A stretch of DNA of 14,705 bases from Gonapodya sp. JEL0774 (GCA_027604505.1 JADIIX010000307.1:1-14705); one strand, 5' to 3'; positions 1-8,853 are shown, counted from the first letter of the stretch. Translations and numbers: made by a program. Notes: generated from the letters alone by a model not told the origin.

Positions 1-77
1 GAGATTATTTTCAAATCATTATTGTTCCATGTTTCAAATTGCCAAGCATACCTCGTCCATCCCACTGTGACCTGAAC
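1..77 (+). repeat. Left arm of exact 77-bp terminal inverted repeat
   Basis: Bases 1-77 are the exact reverse complement of 14629-14705. Identity stops at base 78 (g on the left, t on the reverse-complemented right). The arm begins GAGATTATTTTC and ends GACCTGAAC. It may be the true end of a large element or the k-mer overlap left by a short-read assembler at an inverted repeat. The left LTR boundary lies only 1-2 bases further in. No gene is seen in it. Confidence 0.97.
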
Positions 78-78
78 G

Positions 79-751
79 TGACTCTCAAGATTCCGAGATC
101 TGGCTTGTTAACCAGGTTGTAACACTTGACTGGACTAGTTCACTGGAAGCAGCAAACCTGACTTATCCATGGGCGTGAAGTCAAAAGTGTCCTCGTGAAC
201 TGCTGCGGCAGTTCCAATGGGTCTCAGATGTCAGAAGTGACAATACTGAGGAATGAGACGGAGAGAGGAAAAAATGAGAGATAATATGTAGGGGACTGGT
301 ATGTATTTGGGTGGATGTGACATTGATTGTGCCGACAATGATGGGGAGGACGGGGATGACTGCAAAAAGCAACACAACCATGTTGTGGTATTGACACCTT
401 GCACATGACCATAGCCTCCACATGTATATAAGGCAAAACTACCACCACATAATAACATAGCACTTCACATCATCTCACACTCCAGGCCTATCACAAGGCC
501 ACCATCCCGTCGTAGAGGGCTGAGACCGATACGTAGTGACAGCCCCACCACAACCAGAAGTGAGCAGAGGTAGATCAACCAAGTAAGCAGGCACCAAATG
601 TAGGCCCACACACCGTGAGACAAGAATCAAGGTACCGATTCTATGTGTAATCTGTCTGTCTAGTTCAGTCAGCCTGCTATGGGAGTACTTCATACAAAAA
701 TATTTCTACACTATACTACGTCCCCCACATTGACTTAGTGGTCATACAACA
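79..751 (-). repeat. 3' LTR of a minus-strand LTR retrotransposon, carrying repeat R
   Basis: This is a long direct repeat of 8854-9534. Read on the minus strand both copies start TGTTGT and end in CA (GAGAGTCA here, ACAGTCA in the other). The first ~80 aligned bases at the plus-strand left edge are about 90% identical, with mostly transition differences; other parts are more diverged. Shared blocks include the GGCTTGTTAACCAG region near 110, the GACTGGACTAGTT region near 130, the GAGACAAGAATCAA block near 617 and the TCTACACTAT block near 703. This copy carries an extra ~170-bp repeat (R, about 381-548) absent from the other LTR. No 5-bp target duplication is seen: the flanks are GAACG at 74-78 and GTTGT at 9535-9539. 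No clear polypurine tract precedes it. Confidence 0.82.
381..548 (-). repeat. Short interspersed repeat R, copy 1, inside the 3' LTR
   Basis: On the minus strand this begins GTGGGGCTGTCACTACG and ends near GTCAATACCACAACA. It is absent from the corresponding place in the other LTR, so it is a later insertion. The 8-mer CACAACCA lies on both sides (373-380 and 549-556), which would suit a hAT-type MITE duplication, though the exact ends are uncertain. It matches 9923-10060 plus 14054-14070 in opposite orientation, about 75-80% by eye. It contains TTATATACATGT and a tRNA-D-arm-like stretch (GTGGCCTTGTGATAGGCC), but no convincing B box, so a SINE origin is only a possibility. Confidence 0.72.
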
Positions 752-787
752 GGTTGCAGATACCAGATGCAGCATCAGGGCAGCTCC

Positions 788-958
788 TTACTCACCTAGT
801 AGTACTTCATCATAGAACTCTGAATAACCTTGTTGTGTTTGGCGGCAAAACTGTTGAGTTCTGTCCTGAAACTCAATGTGTATATCCCTGAACTTGTGTA
901 CAATGTGTTCACTAAGCAGCTACAACTGAGCCGCCAGCAGAACTAAGATCACTAGAAA
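788..958 (-). pseudogene. Possible C-terminal ORF fragment just upstream of the 3' LTR
   Basis: One minus-strand frame runs about 57 codons with a single TAG and stops with TAA at 790-788, only 37 bases before the 3' LTR. It starts with a short hydrophobic run (L-V-I-L-V-L-L) followed by a charged, Gln-rich, probably helical stretch containing F-R-D-I-H-I-E-F-Q-D-R. The TAG could be a former CAG. Position and orientation suit the last coding piece of the LTR element, but I do not recognise the family and it may be a chance frame. Confidence 0.22.
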
Positions 959-1789
959 AATCTAAAAACTACACTTTATGCATCTATATACTAATAGATA
1001 TCACATCTATCCAAGGAATGGGTGCCGTGACCAGGGGTGACAAGTGGGGGTGAAAGGGGACGACTATCGTCGTGCTTGTGGGGTCACGTGACTCTGGCTA
1101 AACTCCTGCTTTTAGCTGTTGTCTCACAACAACCTGCCCCAGCCTTCGTTTATTTTGTAGTTTGATACCAGCTTGTTGCTGTGTCAGGGACTCCCTGGAA
1201 CTGGTATTCTGATCAAAAACACATCTCTCAACTGGCATCAGGCATCAGTACACAGCACTAGGGTCTTAGTCTGTGCAACACAATCCACACAGGTGTGTTA
1301 TGGCACATTGCAACATTTGTGGTGCGTTTCATGGGGAAGGTTGGTTATAGCAACCTCACCTTGACAAGAAGGTTGCATATTTTGATTGGGTGCCACCAAA
1401 AGAGAGGAAGTTGTAATTACATAGCAATGATAGCAGTGTGTTTGCACACAGAATTGGAGCTTCTCAAAAATAAAATAAAATGTAATGAGTCCCACTGACA
1501 TTATAGCTGTCAATCATGCCACTTACACTAATGGTAGCCCTGGCTTCACAACATTTCCTTTGTGAGGATGCACATAGTTGGTTTTCTTGTGAGTTTGATC
1601 AACCAGAGTTCTGTTGTAACAGTAGCCAGCCTGCTGATCAAAAGGATCTCCTGCATTCTCTTGGAACTGATTGTGGTTTCAGAAAGCAAGGAATGCCTGT
1701 ATGCCCTCAATGAGTTTGAGCAAACTGGTAGTGGATTGCACTTGCAAATTCACATTTTTCCAAAATCCCTTGCAGGCAGGCAGGAGTGC

Positions 1790-1855
1790 AGAGTCAGTAC
1801 AAAAGTTGGTGATGGAGACAAGAGTACTCAAACCTTAAGTGCGCTTGTAGTGGTC
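1790..1855 (+). pseudogene. BED-zinc-finger-like fragment resembling the hAT N-terminus
   Basis: The plus strand contains GTTGGTGATGGAGA followed by a Lys codon and, one frame over, a K-C-x-x-C-like peptide. The hAT transposase at 11479-13879 has the same 14 bases near 11659, followed by F-K-C-V-H-C. Spacing between the shared bases and the Cys pair is similar. This suggests a relic of a related hAT gene. The shared run is short and there is a frame change, so coincidence is not excluded. Confidence 0.3.
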
Positions 1856-2410
1856 ACTGGTTCTGACCTGATTCTGTCATGTCACAGGACAAGAATGCAT
1901 AACCTTTTCATATGCTGTCCCTCACCAGAGGAATGAATTCACAAAGGAAAGCATCCAACAAGGACCCCTGTTAAACACATTACCAGAATTATGTAAGCAG
2001 ATTGAGTCAAGAATCAGCCGGATGATTGTTATGCTTTGTCCATGAAGGCACTTCTTAATGCCCTAAGGTACAGTGTTCAGTATGCTGGTCGTTGCTGGTG
2101 TGTGACCCGCTTCGGAGTCACCTCTTCAACTAGAGGATAGCTGAGGTTTTAAATATGAATGTAAACCCAATTTTCAACAAAGCTGCTGTTCTTACCTGAG
2201 AACGCAGCAATATCAGTCAAACTGAAAGAAAACTCTAACACCTACTATCAACACCTCTAGGTCACCGCTCCACCACAACCCTTGATCCCTCGGACCTCAT
2301 CACCCTAACTAACATAGCCAACTTAGCAGTAAGCTACATATGTCATACGGTGACATGGTGCCACTAATCCAAGAGCAGGTGCAGATGCTTGTAAGAGTAT
2401 TACTGAAATA

Positions 2411-2445
2411 CAGTGCACGCTGCAAAATTATGAAAACACCCTCCC
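2411..2445 (+). repeat. Left TIR of the Tc1/mariner element
   Basis: Starts CAGTGCACGCTGC directly after TA at 2409-2410. Matches the reverse complement of 6947-6981 at 31 of 35 positions. Confidence 0.92.
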
Positions 2446-2947
2446 CCAATTCGGAATTCCCCCAGAAATGCCTCAAAAAAGCATAGAATATGTTAAATCC
2501 AGTCCCCTTATACAATTTCCACGCTTTCCGGAGGTCTCCAGAGGTTTTTCCACCCCGTACGGCTAATTAAAGGTTTTCCTGTTTACCTGCTCTGGCCATG
2601 GCTGAGACTCAAACACTAAAATGCGATTTATGTGCGATTGGCGGCCAGTGTCAGCCGGGGAGTCGCCATTTCATCACAAACAAACATTGTAGCGTGTAAT
2701 TACTAAGGTTTGGAACTTGTAGTGCAACTTTGATGGTCAAGGGCATGATGGGTTGGTGCATGTGCACGACAGAATTCGCAGTGGTATTCTTGTGTACAAA
2801 CTACGAGCTACGTCACAAAAAGATATGTACACTCATAAACTAACCGTCAGGCTGAAGAAACACGGCTCCATGACCCTGATACTGGATGTGGGGTGAGTTC
2901 TGGACAGATGTCTGGAAGAGGATGTGTATGACTCAGAGAAAACCAAA
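2446..2947. other. Subterminal region of the mariner element, non-coding or 3' end of the second gene
   Basis: No independent gene is seen. The second gene may extend into it: a GTGAGT donor at about 2957 and possible acceptors 57 or 75 bases downstream would keep frame to a TAG at 2842-2840. Otherwise it is probably subterminal DNA of the transposon. Confidence 0.4.
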
Positions 2948-3495
2948 TCAACTCACACTAAGGCGACAGAAAACGGCATCCATATCAGCGCAGATGTGTT
3001 TTATGGTACCTTTTTGACCATCTTGCATCCTTATCAGCTGTTTCTTTGAGACAGTCCCCTCCCTACAGCGGAGCACCTGTCTCAGCAAACAAATGAGATT
3101 GGTGAGGCACGCAGATGAGTACACATATCAAATACTTACTCCAGCGGTATTGGCCAGGGGAAGGAGTTCTACTGCGAACACGTCGTATTCCTTCCCTGTA
3201 AGATAGATCGAAGGCAGCAATGATTCCACATGATTTGAATGTCATCTACCACAAAACCAAAGAAATCCTGACAGATATTCCCATCTTCATTGTTGAACTT
3301 TGTCTTCACCAGCACAACTTGTTCACTTCCAACCAATTGAGTCCCACATCCATCAGGATCTCCTGTTGTCCCGCACTTTAATCCCATTCACTTGGATGTA
3401 TCCAAGGGAAAATAAATGATCTCGCCAAAGCAATGTGGGGGTTGGCTTCTGTTTTGATGCGTTTGGCATTTGGTGGACTGGTCTGTTCTGATCAT
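2948..3495 (-). pseudogene. Second (accessory) gene of the mariner element, broken
   Basis: This minus-strand frame opens with ATG at 3495-3493, 27 bases after the transposase stop and in the same frame, so it could be a separate gene or a former C-terminal extension. A TGA at 3390-3388 interrupts it (immediately followed by ATG 3387). It continues through a Cys/Gly-rich part (K-C-G-T-T-G-D-P-D-G-C-G) and F-F-G-F-V-V-D-D-I-Q. A frameshift near 3225-3250 leads into K-E-Y-D-V-F-A-V-E-L-L-P-L-A-N. A 63-nt intron (3139-3077) with GTAAGT donor then joins V-L-R-C-R-E-G-T-V-S-K-K-Q, ending at TGA 2950-2948. I do not recognise the family. The general look recalls C-terminal parts of other fungal transposon-encoded proteins, but that is only an impression. 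Confidence 0.45.
3077..3139 (-). other. Predicted 63-nt spliceosomal intron in the accessory gene
   Basis: On the minus strand the donor is GTAAGTATTTG and the acceptor GCTGAGACAG. Reading through gives a stop after three codons; splicing keeps the frame open for about 42 more codons. Length is typical of fungal introns. Confidence 0.65.
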
Positions 3496-4380
3496 CACAC
3501 AGTCACTCCACTGAGCCCAACTTTATTTTCCCACAGCCTTCCCTGCCCAGTCTTTCTCAAAGACTGACATATCTAACCTATGGTGTGAGGAGTATTTCTT
3601 GACGGCCCAATCAGCTTTTTTGCCTGTGAGTCCCTGTTGATAGGCATCACAAAACCTCTCACACATTCTGAACCATCTTCGAATCACTCCCAATGGCACC
3701 GCATCCATCGCAGTCGGTGCAGTAAGGCAATTGCTCCATCCACTCGTTCTCGCAGGTACCCCAGCACATCTCAATCGCTCCGTTCAGCTCAAAGTGGAAC
3801 TTTGGACTGAAGATCATGAAGTGGCCATGATTCTCAACAACCTCTTCAATCCAGGACTTTTGCTCCTGGAAGTCGGGAGCCTGGGCCATCACATGTTGCA
3901 AGCAGGACTTCCCATCTGCGTGGCTTGGGCTGTTGTGACACTTCACAGGCAAAAGGGCAGCAACAGGCTCGAACCTTCGGAGCAACACGCTCCTCTGGTC
4001 TGGTAAGAGAAAATTGACTGGAGCAATCTCTTTGCGGCGTTTTTTCTTGTCATTGATGCGTCCACGCTCCTTCAATATTTCAAACGACCCTCGGCCTTTC
4101 CACTGTCAGACAATTATTGGCACCCCTCGGACTGTAACCTCCATGTCTTCCCAAAATCCCATTGCCTGTGTCACACGCTCTCCATTGCGATTCAGATACC
4201 ACGCGTCACACATTGTGTTGTTCTTGTCAGAAGTTGTACACTCCTTCCCTCAGCATTCAGAGCTTGCCGGGAACAAGCACCATGAGCAGATGAGTTGTCA
4301 AATTGCAACATGGCCTTGACGTTCTCACAGTCTTCTGCTGTTTAGACCAACTCGTAAATTGGGAAGAACCACTCTGACAA

Positions 4381-4457
4381 CTTTGAACAGGATAGAAGAA
4401 GGTGAGCAAGAGCACTCCCCAAACGAAAAGTTTATCCCATCATTACACTTAACCCAC
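4381..4457 (-). other. Predicted 77-nt intron 3 of the mariner transposase
   Basis: Minus-strand donor GTGGGTTAAG after an A-N-Q exon end, acceptor TGTTCAAAG. The intron holds several stops. Splicing puts G-A-D-V-A-N-Q directly in frame with L-S-E-W-F-F-P-I-Y-E-L, leading into the second catalytic Asp. A second AG six bases further on (TTGTCAG) would leave the frame wrong, so the CAAAG acceptor is preferred. Confidence 0.65.
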
Positions 4458-5042
4458 CTGGTTGGCAACATCTGCCCCGTTCCACCAGCCTTCCTGTGCT
4501 TTTCAGGCTTCAAAAACAACTGTTGCTGCAGGATGGGAGATGAACTTCTCCAGTACCTCAATTCCTTTATCTCGCAGTTTTTCAATGCGCTCAGGAGTGA
4601 GTTTGACACGTCCAAAGCGTTCACTGATGTACTCCAAGATCATTATTGAAGATCCTTTTGTCTTTGATTGCATCTTTCTGCTGAGTTCTGGGTTTGCCCA
4701 CGCAAAGTCACCGTCATCTGCTGAATAGCATGTTGACTCATCATGGAAAACAGCATCGTACACAACCACACCAGGCTGAGGGCTCCACTCAATGGTCTCC
4801 ATCTCCTTCTGGTCACCATCAGCGTAATGGGGTAGATCTTGTTCCAACTCAGCCCATCGTGGAAGGTAACTATTTTGCTGATAGTCAATAACGTCTGCTT
4901 GCTCATGCCCGTCCACAAACCGCTGGGTTTTTCGGGACCACTGGAAGCCGAAAAGCTCAAGCCACTGGTGAGCTGTCCGTCAAGCAATGGGTTGATGGCC
5001 AGGGAAAAAGGCAGTTAGGAGGTATTTGTTTACGTATTCTTG

Positions 5043-5101
5043 CTTATGAGATTCAATGTGAGGAGTTTAAATGGGATGATGTGGATTCTGCTCCCACTCA
5101 C
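5043..5101 (-). other. Predicted 59-nt intron 2 of the mariner transposase
   Basis: Minus-strand donor AGA/GTGAGTGGG and acceptor CTCATAAG. Splicing joins P-Q-S-L-R to Q-E-Y-V-N-K-Y-L and restores the frame that carries the catalytic domain. The length is not a multiple of three, so it also explains the frame change. Confidence 0.8.
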
Positions 5102-6264
5102 TCTAAGACTTTGAGGCTCAATCCTTTCAGATGTGTTGCGCAACCACTCCACAACCTTGAGCTTGAACTCCTCGTGAAGTATTAACAATTTTTGGATGGA
5201 GACAATGTGGAAGGTGTGCTTGCAGATAGGTAAGTGTCCTGTCTTCTCCCAATGCAACACCCACGTTCGTATCTGGTGAGAAAGGTTTCCACCTGCTGGT
5301 CTGTCAAATATTGAATTCGCAAGCATATCAGCTGCCGCAATCCTGCCCATGCTATCCGGCCCATTTGTAAGTTCATGCAGACAGAGAATGGCATATTTTC
5401 AAAGGAATGGAGTGAGTTTTGGCCGCTTCCCTCTCCCATCATTGCAGAGCTCCGTGAAGTTCGACTTCTCAAATAGCTTTCAAAGAATAGCGTAACGTTC
5501 CTTGATAGGTTTTTGTAACAGTGGGTTTTGCCTCAATATATCATCCGTCTCTCCAGCATGTTCTTGACTGTTCGAAGTTGCTGTTTCAATAGCAAGCATT
5601 CCCCGTATCCTCTTAGTGCCAGCTTTTCTAGCAGGCACTTTGCTTTTTGCCTTACGTGGGTGAGCATGACTGGTATTGTCTTGAGCAATGAGTTTGGTTG
5701 GGGAGGTTGGATCAGTGCTTTTCGCAGCCTGAGCATGGTCAATTACTGTCATTGCGTCAATATTAATTGGGTCATCTTGTGTCCCTTCACTCTGAATGTT
5801 GTACTCTGGTATTGGTCTACAATCAATGTTTTTCTGGAACATTCTGATGATCAAGATATCACCAGCAGCAACTGCCAAAGCTCTCTGATTTGCAGCATCT
5901 CGCCTTTGGGTACATCCACTATTCCTGCTGAAAAATCCCTTCAGGCCCGACGCCTTCCCTATCACCTGCTGTTTGATGCCCTTCTCCCCTGGCAGCACTG
6001 CACCCAACCACTCTGTCAAGGAAACAGGACCTCTGGCCCCAGTCCTGGCCATTGTCTCCTCTTGATCGTGCTTGTTGTCAATTGCATCCACATCTATTGC
6101 TTCTGCATCAACATCCAGCTCCTCAACAAGCATCCATGGCAAGTTTGGTTCTTCCTCAATGTCGGAATTGGAGTCTGCACTTTCATCGTCATCGTCCTCC
6201 AAGTGTTTGATATCCGCAGTTTGAGTTAACGCATCATAGAATTTATGATCACACTCGGAATCCT

Positions 6265-6334
6265 CTGAGATTTGCAATTCAGAATGGTGTGACAGTTAAT
6301 GTTCGCAGAACCCGAATCCAATTGCACAAATCAC
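6265..6334 (-). other. Predicted 70-nt intron 1 of the mariner transposase
   Basis: Minus-strand donor CAG/GTGATTTG and acceptor CAAATCTCAG. It is a phase-1 intron; splicing joins V-V-A-D-P to E-D-S-E-C-D-H-K-F in frame. Without splicing the first frame ends at a stop inside it. Confidence 0.82.
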
Positions 6335-6602
6335 CTGGGTCAGCCACAACAGGGGAACTGGGCACAGTAAAAACATCATTTGCATCATTGTCTGGTGCAG
6401 GGCTTTTTAAAAGGCACGTCGGTGATGGAGAGCATATTGTGGATCTGCCAGATTCCACCTCTGGTGCAATGACCAACAGCAGCACCGCAACCGGGACTGG
6501 CACAAGATCAATTGGGAAGCGCTCCAAAGATCCAAACTTCCGGCTGCTTGCTTGAAGCTTTTGAAGCTTTGCTTTGGCCGATCTGCCATTGGCTCGTGGC
6601 AT

Positions 6603-6946
6603 GTGTGAGGCTGAAGAATGAAGGGAACGGAATTTGCCAACCTCTGCCCTCTGTGCGGGCCAGAGATATGTTCAAAACAATATTACAATGCTCTTCATAC
6701 AATTCCACAACAATCCTTTGCTCCTCAGATGCTCTAGAATGCTTTTTAGATTAGCCGTGTTTATACGAAGATGAACCGCTTTTAGCTGTCGCCTTTCGGA
6801 CATAGTGGAAAGTGCCCATTTCCATTTCCTCCCTAACAATGCCCCGCCCACCAATTCCGTCCACACAATCAATGAAGCTCAATTTTCTGAGCGTATTTTG
6901 CGGAGGGAATAATTATTAGAGTCGTTTTGCAGGAAGAGATAGATTT
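6603..6946. promoter_or_regulatory. Upstream region of the mariner transposase
   Basis: This ~340-bp stretch lies between the transposase ATG and the right TIR, so it should hold its promoter and 5' leader. No convincing TATA box or other gene was found. It holds only short, uninformative frames. Confidence 0.4.
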
Positions 6947-6981
6947 GGGAGGGTGTCTTTATAATTTTCCAGTGTGCACTG
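6947..6981 (-). repeat. Right TIR of the Tc1/mariner element
   Basis: Read inward on the minus strand it starts CAGTGCACACTGG and is followed outside by TA at 6982-6983. Pairs with 2411-2445. Confidence 0.92.
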
Positions 6982-8550
6982 TACCAGCAATAGTGGCTGC
7001 AGGTGGAACTGTGGTCTCGGTGGTAGTAGTCTTTGCTGCTGAACCAGGCATGGCTGAAGCTACTGTTGGAGGAACAGTGAGGGGGGGAGGCTGGGACACC
7101 AGGTAGGCAGAAGTAATTGTATTTGGTGCAGCACTAGTCATTACAGCTGTCATTGCAGCACTAGTTGCTGGGACCTGCGTTACCACTGGAACTATTAGCT
7201 GGCCTCCAAGAGTCACCTGTGCTGCTGTTAAACTTGCTGTGCTTGGGGCCACCAGTTGAACGGGACCAGAAGCACCTGTGTGTTTCTGTGGGGGACCGGG
7301 AGATGGGAAGCGCCCCTGATGTTGGAACTACAAGAACTTCCTCCTCCTTCCAGAGCACTCATTGTTGCTGGAGGGGGACTTTGTGTGGGCAGTCGAACTT
7401 AGCTCAGTGGCCTGTGTGACCACAGGGAGAGCAGCTGGGGGTGTGCGGCTGAAGCAGCTGCAGCAATCCACAGTTTGATGGGATCATGTCACCTTCGGTG
7501 ACATTTGTCAGCATACTGCTAGGTTGGTGGTGGTGGTATAGGGGTTGTGTGGCACAGCGCCCACTGGGTGTTCCTAGTTTGAGGGTTTTAGTTTCTCTAG
7601 GTTTGGTTGACTTCACTCCATCATAGGTAGGACATGAGCTGTTTGTATTTTTTCCTTCGTTCACATTCCGTCATAGCCTATCTCATTTGGTTCCCTGACA
7701 TGATCCCTGGGCGGGTCACATCTGTGAAGTCAAGGAAATCCAGACACTCAAATTGGAACACCTCAGTGTCAAATTCCTGTCCAGCTTTGTACTTCTGTGC
7801 AGCTGGCACAACAGGTCTCACAACTTGAGTAATGAGAACGTCTGTGTAAGTGGTGAAACATTGTGAGAAGCAGTCCCACATGTTCTGGTGTCTGTTGGGT
7901 TGGTAAGTGGGGTGCCCAAGAGGGACAGCTTGCAGGATGGTGTAAGCGGTACTCCAGGCAATGGTGCTTTCACAGAAGCTCTCTGGGTTCCTAGTAGGGT
8001 GTGGACAAAGGCCCCAAGGAACAATAAGGTTGATACCTGTTGGAAGGAGTTTACAGTCTACAGTGATTCCTTTGAGAAGTGTCTTGTAGTAGTCACAATC
8101 CTTGGCAGTGTCCTCAATTGGTAAGCAGAGGTCAGTAGGTGTGTATTGATTAGGATGATCACATAAGTAGACAATGGTGCAAGTACACAAAGCACCACTG
8201 TAGTTGCTGTAGATGAGACGTTGGGCAGTGTCAACCACTGAAAATGGAATTTAGACAAGGGATGTCTGCTGGGCAAGCCTTTGGTTCAAAGGGTCAAGTC
8301 CCTAGGTGGTGAGATTGTGAACGTCATTTGCAACAAAGGTTTCGTCTGGATATGATGAGGATGACAGGCACCACACTGCGTAAGCTGTGTAGAGGTTGCT
8401 GCGCATGAGACCCAAAAAAGCAATGTGTGCGGTTTGTGGTCTGCCATAAGTGGTTTGACTGTTGTAAGGCCTCATAAAACGTTTGTTGACAGGAAGAGTG
8501 CTTGGTGCGATGTTGGTTGCAACAAAGGTGGGAAGTGAGGTCAGGGACAT

Positions 8551-8853
8551 GTCTCATGCGAAACCAAAAAGGAACAGGAAGGAGGACGTGTGTACATTAT
8601 TTGATGTGGGAAGGAGTGGGAATGAGGTTCACACTCAGTGATGTGTAGAACCTGTTCTGTACGAGGTATGAGATTGAGAATGCTCAGTGGCATTGCAGAC
8701 ACGAGATCTGAGAACACTTAGTAGTGTAGTTGTCAAAGGAAACAAAGTACTTCGGGTTCAGTAACCTTGACACTATGGTGATTCAGTGATCACAAAAATA
8801 AAATTAATGCACCTTAGTGGGTGAGGGGTGTTGGCTCAGTGTCCCAGCCCCAA
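8551..8853 (-). other. 5' leader of the LTR element, with primer-binding-site-like stretch
   Basis: This lies between the 5' LTR and the gag-like ATG. No ORF of note. The part next to the LTR (8835-8852) is listed separately. Confidence 0.5.
8835..8852 (-). promoter_or_regulatory. Putative tRNA primer-binding site
   Basis: One base after the CA end of the 5' LTR (8855-8854) the minus strand reads TGGGGCTGGGACACTGAG. Primer-binding sites usually begin TGG within a few bases of the LTR because tRNAs end CCA. The specific tRNA was not identified. Confidence 0.5.

Larger units (their letters stand above)
752..2322. other. 3' internal part of the LTR element, no intact gene
   Basis: This stretch lies between the gag-like gene end and the 3' LTR, where pol would be expected on the minus strand. 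Translation on both strands shows only short interrupted frames, and no reverse transcriptase, RNase H or integrase motif was recognised. Two small items are listed separately: a minus-strand frame ending at 788 and a BED-finger-like stretch on the plus strand near 1800. A composite of older insertions is possible. Confidence 0.5.
3523..6602 (-). pseudogene. DDE-superfamily transposase (Tc1/mariner/IS630-like), multiply broken, with introns
   Basis: Starts at ATG 6602-6600 (M-P-R-A-N-G-R-S-A-K) and ends at TAA 3525-3523. Order: basic N-terminus; acidic tract (L-E-D-D-D-D-E-S, ~6190); basic patch K-A-G-T-K-R-I-R-G (~5615); helix-turn-helix-like DNA-binding region (5400-5110); catalytic core. 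Likely catalytic residues are Asp in H-D-E-S-T (4742-4740), Asp in Q-F-D-N-S-S-A-H-G (4299-4297) and Glu in A-I-E-M-C-W-G (3772-3770), just after P-K-F-H-F-E-L-N. This matches, from memory, the DDE endonuclease family with P-K-F-H-C-E-L-N common in Agaricomycetes. The conserved tail A-V-K-K-Y-S-S-H is present. Three predicted introns join the frames. In-frame stops lie at 5482, 5401, 4982, 4505, 4344 and 4108 (five TGA, one TAA); frameshifts lie near 4248 and 3700. Spliced length would be about 957 codons. It would cut and paste DNA ended by the flanking TIRs if intact. Confidence 0.92.
2411..6981 (-). mobile_element. Tc1/mariner-type DNA transposon with DDE transposase and a second gene
   Basis: The 35-bp termini 2411-2445 and 6947-6981 are inverted repeats with four mismatches. 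Both start CAGTGCAC, share AAAATTAT, and end in ACACCCTCCC. Each is flanked directly by TA (2409-2410 and 6982-6983), the duplication expected for the Tc1/mariner/IS630 group, whose ends often start CAGT. The element is 4571 bp, long for a simple mariner. It contains a broken intron-bearing transposase (6602-3523, minus) and a second small minus-strand gene downstream (3495-2948). It interrupts the gag-like gene of the LTR element: removing it with one TA rejoins the gag frame. It is dead in this copy, with six in-frame stops and at least two frameshifts in the transposase. Confidence 0.92.
2323..8550 (-). pseudogene. Gag-like gene of the LTR element, broken and split by the mariner insertion
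   Basis: Starts at ATG 8550-8548 (M-S-L-T-S-L-P-T-F-V), about 300 bases inside the 5' LTR. The frame runs to about 7678 with in-frame TAG and TAA between 8305 and 8240, both explainable by CAG/CAA loss. It then shifts frame near 7670 and reaches C-S-P-C-G-H-T-G-H at 7433-7407, then a TGA and A-K-F-D-C. That is a CCHC zinc-knuckle-like motif with one extra residue before the last Cys. A Pro/Thr/Ala/Val-rich tail follows (7252-6984). Removing the mariner element continues this tail to a TAA at 2325-2323. Total coding length about 550 codons. Zinc knuckles of this form bind RNA in retroelement Gag proteins; the N-terminal ~290 residues match nothing I know, so Gag is inferred from motif and location. 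Confidence 0.6.

Noticed and set aside
5528-6229. Plus-strand open frame of 233 codons
   Set aside because: It lies exactly opposite the second exon of the transposase, and its openness follows from the coding strand. The peptide shows no family signature.
3523-6602. Reassigned stop codons instead of pseudogenes
   Set aside because: TAA, TAG and TGA all occur in frame across the elements and frameshifts are also present. The stops fit single C-to-T changes from expected Arg or Gln codons, so decay is simpler than an altered code.
7300-7340. Aspartic protease motif after the zinc knuckle
   Set aside because: The minus-strand peptide V-P-T-S-G-A-L resembles D-S/T-G-A only loosely and lacks the catalytic Asp, so a protease is not called.
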